Shown here: positions 1 to 6,938 of the stretch, one piece after another
How positions within the stretch are numbered: the first letter of the stretch is position 1
Layout of the letters: the number at the start of each line of letters is the position of its first letter
Assembly (NCBI GenBank): GCA_030622265.1
Contig: JAUXGG010000029.1
Location: 1 to 10,546, forward strand
DNA from: Candidatus Eiseniibacteriota bacterium
GTDB lineage: Bacteria > Arandabacterota > Arandabacteria > Arandabacterales > Arandabacteraceae
Direction of reading: 5' to 3'
DNA: 10,546 nucleotides
Made by a program: the position numbers and the translations under genes
The notes under the pieces: generated by a model
What the model was told of the DNA's origin: nothing
Seen by the model: the letters and a program-made list of their open reading frames with translations, nothing else
The model's database searches: none

Positions 1-699
1 CCTCCAGCAGATTATGCGGCGGATCATCAGGTAGGCCGCACCTATAAGGAGAAGAAGCACGGACGTCTCACCTATGCAGCCTCCGACATTACCCATGAAG
101 AGGTTGCGCAGCGACTGTCCGGAGTAAAGCTCATTGAGATAAGAGGTGGCCCGGCTGACCTGCTCGGCGGGAGCGCCCGGCTCGAGCAGCAAACCTCTCG
201 CGTACCGGTAAACTCCCAGCGGCGTCGCGGTGGTGATCGCCTGAATACCGGAGATCGTTCCGCGTGCCGGCGCGGTCCAGCCCGCGGTCATGTAAACCGG
301 CCAGGAGGCCAGCAGGAAAGCACGGCCTGCAAGGGCCGGGTTCAGGGGATTATATCCCAGTCCCCCGAAAGGTATCTTCGCGACGCCTATCGCGAACACC
401 GAACCCACCACGGGCAGCCAGTAGGGCACCCCGGGCGGGACATTGAAGGCCAGGAGCAGTCCCGTGATCAGGGCACTGCCGTCGGCGATGGTCACCTTGC
501 GCTTCATTGCAACCTGGCAGGCGGCCTCCATGGCCACCGCAGAGATGCAGGTGAGTATGATGATAATCAGAGCTCTCATTCCGAAGAAATAGACCGCTCC
601 GACGGTCGCAGGAATCAGGGAAAGCACAACCGCATACATCACACCCTTGATGTTCATCCCGTCGCGCATGTGCGGTGACGGTGTAACGGCTAGTCTCAA
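1..699 (-). CDS. rnfD: RnfD, Rnf complex membrane subunit D (partial, N-terminal 233 residues)
   Basis: RnfD is an NqrB/RnfD-family integral membrane subunit of the Rnf complex. It carries covalently bound FMN and takes part in ion translocation coupled to electron flow between ferredoxin and NAD+. The frame is open from 699 to the left edge, so the C-terminus is missing. Visible family features are the opening TPSPH, hydrophobic helices near residues 20-40 and 43-65, the FGGLGYNPLNPAL block at 111-123, and a GNVGGCIGET stretch near the truncated end. Thr159, in the TTATPL segment (156-161), is the likely ApbE-dependent flavinylation site, by analogy with the S/T-x-A-T motif of RnfD/NqrB. I chose a TTG start at 699: homology begins here, a GGGAG-like ribosome site lies about 9 nt upstream, and no ATG is in frame before the conserved region. 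It begins 23 nt after the rnfC stop, consistent with an rnfCDGEAB operon continuing off the window. Confidence 0.93.
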   Translation of the reverse strand, partial: MRLAVTPSPHMRDGMNIKGVMYAVVLSLIPATVGAVYFFGMRALIIIILTCISAVAMEAACQVAMKRKVTIADGSALITGLLLAFNVPPGVPYWLPVVGSVFAIGVAKIPFGGLGYNPLNPALAGRAFLLASWPVYMTAGWTAPARGTISGIQAITTATPLGVYRYARGLLLEPGAPAEQVSRATSYLNELYSGQSLRNLFMGNVGGCIGETSVLLLLIGAAYLMIRRIICWR

Positions 700-722
700 T
701 GCTTTTCTCTCCCTTTTCCTCT

Positions 723-2042
723 CTATCCGTTCTTCTTCCTTCTCGAGAGCAGTTCGGCCTTTCCCTGCTTCATCAGGTGCACATGCCTTATCTTCGATGG
801 ACAGATGAAGGCGCACACGCCGCATTCCATGCAATCGAAGATTCCGTATTCCTCGGCTGCTTCCATCTTGCCCTTCTCAACGAATCTGGCGATCTCATTC
901 GGGACCAGGCGCATCGGACACTGGTCGACACAGCGTCCGCATCTGAGACAAGGCCCGGGTTCCTCCATCCGGACATCATTCTCAGAGAGCAGCACGATCC
1001 CCGAGGTCCCCTTGATCACCGGCACCTCGTCGGTATGCTGGGCTATCCCCATCATGGGCCCTCCCATGATCAGCTTGCGGCAGGCCTCTGTGTTTCCGCC
1101 GGCGGCGGAGATTACATGAGCGAAGGGAGTCCCGATCCTCACCTCGAAATTACCCGGGCTCTCCATCGCGCTTCCAGATATCGTAAGGACCCTGGAAATG
1201 AGTGGCTTGCCGTGCTTGAGGGCCTCGTAGACCGCCAGGCTGGTGCCCACATTCTGGACCAGGCAGCCCACATCCATGGGGAGTCCGCCGCACGGTACCT
1301 CGCGCCCGGTTATGGCCTTGATCAGCTGCTTCTCGGCCCCCTGGGGATACTTGACCTTAAGATCGCTGACCTCGATGCCCTTCTCCTCCGAGACCTTCTC
1401 CCTCATCAGCTTGATCGCGTCAGGCTTGTTGCGTTCTATCCCGATGAAGCCGCGCTCCGCCCCAACCACGGACATGATCACCTTGAAGCCCGCTATGATA
1501 TCGTCGGCATACTCGAGCATCACCCTGTGGTCGGCCGTCAGGTAGGGCTCGCACTCGGCCCCGTTGAGGATGACCGTATCGATGTTCTTGCCCTCAGGCG
1601 GTGAGAGCTTGACATGGGTGGGAAAGGCCGCACCCCCGAGACCCACTATCCCCGCGTCCTTTACAGCCTCCCGGACTCTATCGGGGGAAGCGCCTGTGAG
1701 ATCACTCCAGCCCGAGCGGTCGATCCACTCGTCGCGGCCATCGTTTTCTATCTGTATGGCAGGCAGTTTCCGGCCGAGTGGATGCGGGAAGTCCGCGATC
1801 GCCTTGACCTTGCCGGATACCGGTGCGTGCACAGGTACCGAGATGAAGCCATCGGCCTCGGCGATCTTCATGCCGACCCTGACCTCATCACCCGGCTCGA
1901 CCAGGGGCTTGGACGGCGCTCCCGTATGCTGGGAGAGCGGGATTATCACAAGCTCCGGCGGCGGGATGCTGGATATCTTGCTGGCTTCGGTTGCTTCTTT
2001 GCTTTCACGCGGGTGAACCCCACCCGCAAACGTCTTGGCCAT
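723..2042 (-). CDS. rnfC: RnfC, NADH-binding iron-sulfur subunit of the Rnf complex
   Basis: RnfC is the peripheral subunit of the Rnf complex that exchanges electrons with NAD(H) and passes them to the membrane subunits. The 439 residues show the expected order: the N-terminal TFAGGVHP signature (4-11), a biotinyl-lipoyl-like region (about 30-100), the FMN/NADH-binding GLGGAAFPTHVKL segment (134-146) with NGAECEPYLTADHR (160-173), a SLBB-like region, then two 4Fe-4S motifs. The cluster cysteines are 365/368/371/375 and 404/407/410/414. The length is near that of clostridial and Thermotoga RnfC and lacks the long C-terminal repeats of E. coli RsxC. The ATG at 2042 is preceded by a G-rich ribosome site about 8 nt upstream. 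The gene begins 16 nt after nrdG ends, so it probably shares the nrd transcript; I saw no terminator or clear separate promoter in that gap. Confidence 0.95.
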   Translation of the reverse strand: MAKTFAGGVHPRESKEATEASKISSIPPPELVIIPLSQHTGAPSKPLVEPGDEVRVGMKIAEADGFISVPVHAPVSGKVKAIADFPHPLGRKLPAIQIENDGRDEWIDRSGWSDLTGASPDRVREAVKDAGIVGLGGAAFPTHVKLSPPEGKNIDTVILNGAECEPYLTADHRVMLEYADDIIAGFKVIMSVVGAERGFIGIERNKPDAIKLMREKVSEEKGIEVSDLKVKYPQGAEKQLIKAITGREVPCGGLPMDVGCLVQNVGTSLAVYEALKHGKPLISRVLTISGSAMESPGNFEVRIGTPFAHVISAAGGNTEACRKLIMGGPMMGIAQHTDEVPVIKGTSGIVLLSENDVRMEEPGPCLRCGRCVDQCPMRLVPNEIARFVEKGKMEAAEEYGIFDCMECGVCAFICPSKIRHVHLMKQGKAELLSRRKKNG

Positions 2043-2058
2043 TAAATAAGCCCCCCGG

Positions 2059-2784
2059 CTAGGAGAGCCCCACGCTCATTTTTCCCCTGTAGATACAATT
2101 ATCCACAGTCTTCCCTGCTATCTCGAGCAGGTGAGAGACAAAACTGTCGTCGCAGGGTACAGCTTGCCTGAGAGCCTTGTCAAGCGAATTATCCGGAACG
2201 AAACGCTGCAAAGCGTATCGGTTCGCACCTTGGATAGCCTCCGCCATCAAGGCCACTTCCTCCTCGCCCACGAAGCCCGGGACCAGGGTAGTCCTGAACT
2301 CATGGGCTCCCTTGAGGCTCAAGACCGTACGGATAGAGCGCCTTATCCGGTCCAGGTCCACCGGGACGCCGGCGGCCCGCTCATACCTTTCATCCAGGGG
2401 CGCCTTGATGTCCATCGCGATAAAATCCACGAGACCCCGGTCCACCAGGCCGGCAATCTCATCGGGGCGCGTCCCGTTGGTATCGAGCTTCACGGCAAAA
2501 CCCAGGTCCTTGATGGCCCCGGCAAGACCGGAAAGGCCACCCCAGATGGTGGGTTCGCCACCGGTAATGACTACCCCGTCAATCCAGGAGGATTGCGCCT
2601 TAAGGTACTCGCTGATGTGATCGAAACTGATGGAGGGCAGGCTCTCCGGATCCATGATGAGTTCCCCGTTCTGGCAGAACGGGCACCTGAAGTTGCATCC
2701 AGGCAGGAAGATCACCGAAGCTATCAAGCCGTCCCAGTCACACAGCGAGGTCTCAATGAATCCCTTTATCTGGGGTTTGTTCAT
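2059..2784 (-). CDS. nrdG: NrdG, anaerobic RNR activating protein (radical SAM)
   Basis: NrdG uses a 4Fe-4S cluster and S-adenosylmethionine to generate the glycyl radical on NrdD. The 241-residue protein opens with MNKPQIKGFIETSLCDWDG, followed by the radical SAM motif CNFRCPFC with Cys30, Cys34 and Cys37. The GGEPT SAM-binding motif lies at 75-79. This is the longer NrdG type typical of archaea and anaerobic bacteria, not the about 155-residue E. coli form. The frame is open further upstream to 2868, but those 28 residues lie inside the redoxin gene and look non-homologous, so I chose the ATG at 2784, where similarity begins. A modest purine-rich stretch (AGAGAAG) precedes it. The start overlaps the 3' end of the redoxin gene by 32 nt, suggesting translational coupling. 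It needs a strongly reducing electron donor such as reduced flavodoxin or ferredoxin. Confidence 0.94.
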   Translation of the reverse strand: MNKPQIKGFIETSLCDWDGLIASVIFLPGCNFRCPFCQNGELIMDPESLPSISFDHISEYLKAQSSWIDGVVITGGEPTIWGGLSGLAGAIKDLGFAVKLDTNGTRPDEIAGLVDRGLVDFIAMDIKAPLDERYERAAGVPVDLDRIRRSIRTVLSLKGAHEFRTTLVPGFVGEEEVALMAEAIQGANRYALQRFVPDNSLDKALRQAVPCDDSFVSHLLEIAGKTVDNCIYRGKMSVGLS

Positions 2785-3061
2785 TTGCGGCTTCTCTGAA
2801 AAAGTAAGTCTTGAATTCCTCTGACGTCGGCACCTTCTTGACCCATCGCACGAGCTCCTTGCTCCCATCCTCGAAAATCACGGTGGGGACATCAAAGACA
2901 TCCCGGTATGCTCCCTCGGCCAATCCGTCCACCGTATCCATGTCGATGAAACCGATGGCGGTGGTGTCACGCTTGCCCCACTTCTCGGAGAAATAGGTTA
3001 TCTTCTCCAGCGCGGCCTTGCACGCGTCGCATTCCTGCTTTCCGAAAATGCTGACCTTCAT
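2753..3061 (-). CDS. Small thioredoxin/glutaredoxin-like protein in the nrd operon
   Basis: This 102-residue thioredoxin-fold protein probably delivers electrons to the class III reductase. It has a CDAC redox motif (Cys11, Cys14) right after the first strand and a likely cis-proline at Pro59 in DVPT, both hallmarks of the fold. The ATG at 3061 overlaps the nrdD stop codon (TAATG), and an AGGAG ribosome site lies 8 nt upstream inside the nrdD coding region. At its other end it overlaps nrdG by 32 nt. The frame is open further upstream, but that part lies within nrdD. Known background: some class III enzymes (the NrdD2 group, shown for Methanosarcina) take electrons from a NrdH-like redoxin instead of formate. 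Its place between nrdD and nrdG supports that role here, but this is an inference. The CDAC motif differs from the CVQC of classical NrdH and the CGPC of thioredoxin. Confidence 0.88.
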   Translation of the reverse strand: MKVSIFGKQECDACKAALEKITYFSEKWGKRDTTAIGFIDMDTVDGLAEGAYRDVFDVPTVIFEDGSKELVRWVKKVPTSEEFKTYFFREAANEQTPDKGIH

Positions 3062-5553
3062 TATATGTTGCTCCTGTACCTGTCGGCCAGCTCCGCGCGC
3101 TTGCCGTCGTTCCATCCGGAGATCTTGGAGAAATACCCTGTGACACGGGTTATGCCGTCCACGTTCATCGACCCGCAGTGAGGACAGGTCTGGCTGAGTC
3201 CCCTGGTCACCTTATCGCAGTCATTGCACGAGGTGAACTCAGGCGAGAACGCTATCTGGGCGTTCCTTGTCAGCTTGAATGTCTTGATCACGAAGTTGGC
3301 GATCGACTCCGCCGACGGCCTCGAATCCGCCAGCCAGACGTGGGAAAGCGCTCCGGCCTCGATCAGATCGTGGTACTTGCCCTCCCTGCGAACCCGCTCG
3401 ATGGGATTGAGGTTCTCCGAAACATTGAGGAAGGTGGAGTTGGTATAATAGGTACTCCTCTTCTCGAGATCGCCCTTTACGATCGCCTCCGCCTTCTTAC
3501 CATACCTGTCGAGGTCAAGCCTCGAGAGCCTGTACGCGGCGCTTTCGGCCGGCGTCTGCTCGAGCACGAACTTCATGCCATACTTCTTCGACGCCGCCTT
3601 GGACTTCAGATTCAGATAGGCGATCACCTTGAGACCGAACTTGAAAGCGTCTTCGCTCTCGTGCAGCTCCAGGCCCATATGGGCCTGCGTGAGCTCATTG
3701 AGGCCGAGAATCCCTATCAGGTCACTCGCGCGATTGGTGCGCAGGTAGGATTCCCCGTCCTTCTCCATGGTAAGCAGCGCGAGCGGCCCCTCGTCCTTCA
3801 GATTCAGCAGAGACATGATGAAGTTCTTCTTCTGTATGTGCGCCTTGATCGAAAGGTCGAAAAAGTCATCCAGGATCGAGAACAGTCTCTTGTCATCCCC
3901 GGCCGCCAGGAGTCCGACCCTCGGAAGATTAAGGGTCACGTTCTGCATGGCCGAATATCTCATCCTCCAGGGTTTCTTCGCATCCTCCAGGTCGCTCTGC
4001 TCCAGCTTGAAGGACAGCCTGCAGCACTCGGATATCTTCGCGGTCTCTCCCCGGTCGAACACGAAGTAGGTGTTGCCCTTCTCCGCCGCCACCTCACTTA
4101 TGTGGTGCAGGAACTTCATGTGTCCGGGAGTCTCGAAGAATTTCTCGGTGATATGCACCAGCGGCTTCGGGAAGAAGAAAGGCCGGCCGGTCCCGTCACC
4201 TTCCATGTAAACATCGAACAGCGCCCACGCAAACCTCTGCGCCTCGTGCTCATAGTCGCTATAGGTCTTACCGGTCGAGACACCACCCGGACCGATCGCA
4301 TCCACGTTCTCAAAATGCTTGGGCACTTCCCAGTAAATATTGATGTCCGAGAAGATCGCCTGTCCCCCGCGAGCAACACTCTGCTGCGAATACTCGAAGA
4401 TCAGCATCTGGGCAAGCTGCTTCATCGCCTTGCTGCTTAAGCCCACCAGGAAGGGTGCGAAAAAGAGGTTGACCGCATCCCAGCCGATCGCTCCGGCGAA
4501 GTGCCCCTGCAACGCCGCCGAGAACTTGACCATATGGGCAAGCAGCGTTTCCGGATACTTGGCCGGCTTGGCAATCGACAGAGCATTGGGCAGACTGAGT
4601 CCGAATTTCTTGACGTACTCGAGTGACTGCCCTGAGCAGTACGGTCGATTGATGAAACCAAGATCATGAAGATGGATATCGCCGCGCGCGTGAGCATCGG
4701 CGACATCCTGAGAAAACACGCGCAGGAGTGCATATTGCTTATTGATGCTCTCTGCGAGCGTCATGCTCGTAGCTTCCGGGTTATGCGGGACATTGGCGTT
4801 CTCTCTGTTGCGGAGTGTTATTATCTTCTCCGCATCGTAGAGAGGAACACCGAGTCGCGCGTGCCTCTTTCGCGCATCCTCGAACCCGTGCTCTATCAGC
4901 TTGGCGTTCACCATCTCCCTTATGAGTGAGACCGTGATCACCTTGACCCTGGAACTGAGGATAGTCTCCTCGACTTCCCGGCTGACGCTCTGGGCGATCG
5001 CCTCGGGAACGCCTGCTTCCCTCACCATCGCCTGGACCATCTTCTGCTTGTCCCAGTTCGCGATCTCGTCATCGGATGTTCTTACGAAAAGGGCGAGCTC
5101 CGTGGGATCGATCTCGAAATCCTTACCCTTGTCCTTGGCATCAGCTTCGGCCTGGGTCTTGGGAGCGCCCCGGAGCTTCGCACGTTCATGCCTGTAAAGT
5201 ATGAACGCTTTGGCTGTCTTCGCATGACCCTGCTCGATCAGGACACTCTCGATCGCGTCCTGGATTTCCTCGACAACAGGGAGCGTGGATCCTACATTTG
5301 CGTACAGATAAAGGATGACTTCATCTGCCAGTCTCTCGGCAGTTTCTTTCTCTGTACCACCCACCGACTGGGCGGCTTTAAAGATTGCCGTGCTTATGTT
5401 GTTCAGGTCGAACTTGACTATCTGGCCGTCTCTTTTCCTGACCAGCTGAAACATACGCGAAGCAAGTTTGTGGTGCAGCTCGTGAACATCATCTTCAGAA
5501 TAGGTGAGCGCGTCCCTGGCCTCCTGGCCCGTCGGTACGTTGATCGCCTCCAT
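3061..5553 (-). CDS. nrdD: NrdD, class III anaerobic ribonucleoside-triphosphate reductase
   Basis: NrdD reduces ribonucleoside triphosphates to deoxynucleotides using an oxygen-sensitive glycyl radical. It has 830 residues, longer than E. coli NrdD (about 712) because of its N-terminal regulatory region. An ATP-cone spans about 34-125 (opening VRKRDGQIVKFD). A second, diverged ATP-cone-like segment spans about 150-236. The catalytic barrel follows, with GDIHLHDL at 291-298 and candidate active-site cysteines at 306 (RPYCSG) and 510/511 (SECCRLS). I infer the cysteine roles from family position only. The C-terminus carries the zinc-binding cysteines 776, 779, 790 and 793 and the glycyl-radical loop RVTGYF with the likely radical Gly806. 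The ATG at 5553 has a GGAGG ribosome site 7 nt upstream. It starts 15 nt after nrdR, and its stop overlaps the redoxin start, so the genes form one operon expected to be controlled by NrdR. Confidence 0.96.
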   Translation of the reverse strand: MEAINVPTGQEARDALTYSEDDVHELHHKLASRMFQLVRKRDGQIVKFDLNNISTAIFKAAQSVGGTEKETAERLADEVILYLYANVGSTLPVVEEIQDAIESVLIEQGHAKTAKAFILYRHERAKLRGAPKTQAEADAKDKGKDFEIDPTELALFVRTSDDEIANWDKQKMVQAMVREAGVPEAIAQSVSREVEETILSSRVKVITVSLIREMVNAKLIEHGFEDARKRHARLGVPLYDAEKIITLRNRENANVPHNPEATSMTLAESINKQYALLRVFSQDVADAHARGDIHLHDLGFINRPYCSGQSLEYVKKFGLSLPNALSIAKPAKYPETLLAHMVKFSAALQGHFAGAIGWDAVNLFFAPFLVGLSSKAMKQLAQMLIFEYSQQSVARGGQAIFSDINIYWEVPKHFENVDAIGPGGVSTGKTYSDYEHEAQRFAWALFDVYMEGDGTGRPFFFPKPLVHITEKFFETPGHMKFLHHISEVAAEKGNTYFVFDRGETAKISECCRLSFKLEQSDLEDAKKPWRMRYSAMQNVTLNLPRVGLLAAGDDKRLFSILDDFFDLSIKAHIQKKNFIMSLLNLKDEGPLALLTMEKDGESYLRTNRASDLIGILGLNELTQAHMGLELHESEDAFKFGLKVIAYLNLKSKAASKKYGMKFVLEQTPAESAAYRLSRLDLDRYGKKAEAIVKGDLEKRSTYYTNSTFLNVSENLNPIERVRREGKYHDLIEAGALSHVWLADSRPSAESIANFVIKTFKLTRNAQIAFSPEFTSCNDCDKVTRGLSQTCPHCGSMNVDGITRVTGYFSKISGWNDGKRAELADRYRSNI

Positions 5554-5568
5554 CGTTAAACCTCCATG

Positions 5569-6045
5569 TCACGCTGTATGTCGGGCGCTCTTGGCTTCCT
5601 TAACCAGCGTTCTAAGTTCCGTCATAAACTCGGTGATATCTTCGAAGTGTCGGTAGACCGATGCGAATCTCACATATGCAACCTCATCCAGCGCGCGTAA
5701 ATGTTTCATCACCCTTTCTCCGATTTCACTGGATGGTATTTCGGTCCTGAACTCGGCTTGCAGCTCTGAGACAATCGCATCGGTCACTTCCTCGATTCTC
5801 TCTCTCGGGATGGGGCGCTTCTCACAAGCTTTGAGGACTCCCTCGAGAATCCTCTTCCTGTCAAAATCCTGCCTTTTCCCGTCTTTCTTAACAACGGCGA
5901 GTTGTCCGGGTTCAATGTACTCGTAAGTCGTGAATCTGTGGCCACATTCGCTGCATTCCCGTCTTCGACGCGTGACCGTACCTTCCTTGGTCGACCTCGA
6001 ATCGATTACTTTGTCTTCCTCATGGCTACAGATTGGACATTTCAT
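5569..6045 (-). CDS. nrdR: NrdR, transcriptional repressor of ribonucleotide reductase genes
   Basis: NrdR is the widespread bacterial repressor that senses ATP/dATP and binds paired NrdR boxes upstream of ribonucleotide reductase genes. The 158-residue protein is full length for the family. It has a zinc ribbon with Cys3, Cys6, Cys31 and Cys34 (MKCPICSHEEDKVIDSR to ECSECGHRFTTYE), then an ATP-cone over about 49-139, ending in the conserved VAYVRFASVYRHF segment. An in-frame GTG lies three codons upstream (6054), but it is only 2 nt from the GGAG ribosome site. The ATG at 6045, 8 nt from GGAG, matches the usual NrdR start. It is the first gene of the nrdR-nrdD-redoxin-nrdG operon. The two NrdR-box-like sites in its own promoter predict autorepression. 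Confidence 0.97.
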   Translation of the reverse strand: MKCPICSHEEDKVIDSRSTKEGTVTRRRRECSECGHRFTTYEYIEPGQLAVVKKDGKRQDFDRKRILEGVLKACEKRPIPRERIEEVTDAIVSELQAEFRTEIPSSEIGERVMKHLRALDEVAYVRFASVYRHFEDITEFMTELRTLVKEAKSARHTA

Positions 6046-6053
6046 GCTAAACA

Positions 6054-6069
6054 CTCCAATATGTTGGGT
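6054..6069. promoter_or_regulatory. NrdR box (promoter-distal, downstream of -10)
   Basis: The 10-bp core CAATATGTTG at 6057-6066 fits the NrdR-box core consensus CwAtATaTwG with one minor deviation, and it sits in a near-perfect dyad (CCAATATGTTGG). Its centre is 31 bp from that of the second site at 6085-6100, matching the roughly three-helical-turn spacing known for paired NrdR boxes. It lies between the -10 element and the nrdR start codon, a repressing position. Confidence 0.72.
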
Positions 6070-6077
6070 GTGCGCAC

Positions 6078-6106
6078 AAAGTACACCCTATATATGGGGC
6101 TGTCAA
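6078..6106 (-). promoter_or_regulatory. Promoter of the nrdR-nrdD-redoxin-nrdG(-rnf) operon
   Basis: On the minus strand a perfect -35 hexamer TTGACA (6106-6101) is followed by a 17-bp spacer and the -10 hexamer TACTTT (6083-6078), which keeps three of six consensus bases including the T-A pair at its start. Transcription would begin near 6071, leaving a leader of about 25 nt before the nrdR ATG. The NrdR-like boxes overlap the spacer and the start region. Confidence 0.75.
6085..6100. promoter_or_regulatory. NrdR box (inside the -35/-10 spacer)
   Basis: The core CTATATATGG at 6088-6097 matches CwAtATaTwG except at one position and is flanked by CCC and GGG half-sites. It fills nearly the whole spacer between the -35 (6101-6106) and -10 (6078-6083) elements. 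A bound NrdR tetramer spanning both boxes should block RNA polymerase. I assign it from consensus, dyad symmetry and spacing relative to the box at 6054-6069. Confidence 0.7.
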
Positions 6107-6183
6107 GTCTTTTTGCAGGCATTCTCAGTCACAGGGATTATGCAGATGGCGGGGAGACAAGTTCGTGCAATAAAACCTCAAAA

Positions 6184-6678
6184 TTACTCAAAATCTCTCA
6201 AATCCATTACGGAAATGCCGATTCCAGCCTCTCTTAGCATCGTGTGGGAGAGGTCGTCAGGATAAGCTTCCAGGACAACCAGTTCGCATATGCCCGCGTT
6301 TATGAGCATCTTGGCGCAGAGCACGCAAGGGAAGTGAGTACAGTAGAGAACCGAACCCTGGATCGGAACCCCAAATGCGGCAGATTGAACGATGGCATTC
6401 TGCTCCGCGTGAATGCCCCTGCAAAGCTCGTGGCGCTCCCCCGGGGGAACATCCTTTGCTTCACGCAGGCACCCGACTTCGGAACAATGTTTCATTCCTG
6501 TCGGTGCGCCGTTATACCCCGTTGCAAGAATGCGCTTGTCCTTCACGATGATCGCGCCGACCTGCCGTCTTAAGCAAGTCGAGCGCTGCCGTACCATGAG
6601 CGCGATTCCCATGAAGTACTCGTCCCAGCTCGGCCGTCCGATTTTCTTCTTGCCTTTGAGTTCCTGAGTTTCCCCCAC
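6184..6678 (-). CDS. dCMP deaminase (ComEB-type deoxycytidylate deaminase)
   Basis: The enzyme deaminates dCMP to dUMP, feeding thymidylate synthesis. It has the zinc-dependent cytidine/deoxycytidylate deaminase signatures: HAEQN, with zinc ligand His90 and catalytic Glu92, and PCVLCAK, with zinc ligands Cys118 and Cys121 (numbering for the start given). The conserved opening RPSWDEYFM is about 15 residues in. Its Cys/His-rich stretch KHCSEVGC to HELCRGIH is usual for the dCMP enzyme, which often has a second structural zinc. The start is uncertain. The frame stays open to 6918 with no homology in the extra part, and no ATG lies just before the conserved region. I chose the GTG at 6678, preceded by GAAGGAAGG (slightly too close); a GTG at 6690 is the alternative. 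It lies 138 nt upstream of nrdR in the same direction, but the strong nrdR promoter separates them. Confidence 0.92.
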   Translation of the reverse strand: MGETQELKGKKKIGRPSWDEYFMGIALMVRQRSTCLRRQVGAIIVKDKRILATGYNGAPTGMKHCSEVGCLREAKDVPPGERHELCRGIHAEQNAIVQSAAFGVPIQGSVLYCTHFPCVLCAKMLINAGICELVVLEAYPDDLSHTMLREAGIGISVMDLRDFE

Positions 6679-6783
6679 GCCTTCCTTCACTTTCCATTGA
6701 CTGTCGCGGCTTGAAGCAGGTGAACATCGTCGATTACATCGATCAGCTGCAGTGGAGCCACCGAAGCAACCATCGATGCAATC

Positions 6784-6812
6784 ATTCTCACGCATCTTAT
6801 CCGGGAAATCAA
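6784..6812 (-). promoter_or_regulatory. Weak candidate promoter for dCMP deaminase
   Basis: On the minus strand TTGATT (6812-6807) lies 17 bp from GAGAAT (6789-6784), each matching four of six sigma70 consensus bases. This would give a leader of about 100 nt. It is the best candidate I saw in the 260-bp gap between dCMP deaminase and the plus-strand gene, but matches of this quality are common by chance. Confidence 0.3.
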
Positions 6813-6861
6813 GCTGCAGTTTATGCCCCCACTTCGCGGCCCCACTTCGGCATTCAGTCCC

Positions 6862-6890
6862 TTTACAGGACGTTCGAACACGGCTATAGT
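6862..6890 (+). promoter_or_regulatory. Promoter of the first barrel-like gene
   Basis: TTTACA (6862-6867), a 17-bp spacer and TATAGT (6885-6890) form a good sigma70-type promoter. The ACACGGCTATAGT block around the -10 is identical upstream of the downstream paralog (7873-7884 region), where the same 17-bp spacing recurs. That independent recurrence supports function. Just upstream, the direct repeat CCCCACTTCG occurs at 6827-6836 and 6840-6849, a possible regulator site. Confidence 0.72.
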
Positions 6891-6938
6891 TGAAGAGATC
6901 TTGCACTGGTTTCCGCACCTGAAACCCGGGGGCAGACT

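Noticed and set aside
699..1604. Long plus-strand frame opposite rnfC
   Set aside because: It is antisense to a clear rnfC with complete motifs. Long antisense frames are common in high-G+C coding DNA, and this one shows no domain.
3178..4440. 420-codon plus-strand frame opposite nrdD
   Set aside because: It lies antisense to the catalytic core of nrdD, is rich in Arg/Leu/His as expected for a shadow frame, and has no recognisable family features.
6687..6881. Minus-strand 64-codon frame upstream of dCMP deaminase (ends [19 protein letters not shown])
   Set aside because: I considered a remnant of a lost rpiB or glyA gene, but it matches neither family in any stretch I can recognise, starts at a GTG without a ribosome site, and overlaps the copy 1 promoter.
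6679..6918. N-terminal extension of dCMP deaminase up to 78 more residues
   Set aside because: The frame is open, but the extension is Cys/Arg-rich with no family similarity, and dCMP deaminases normally begin a few residues before RPSWDEYF.
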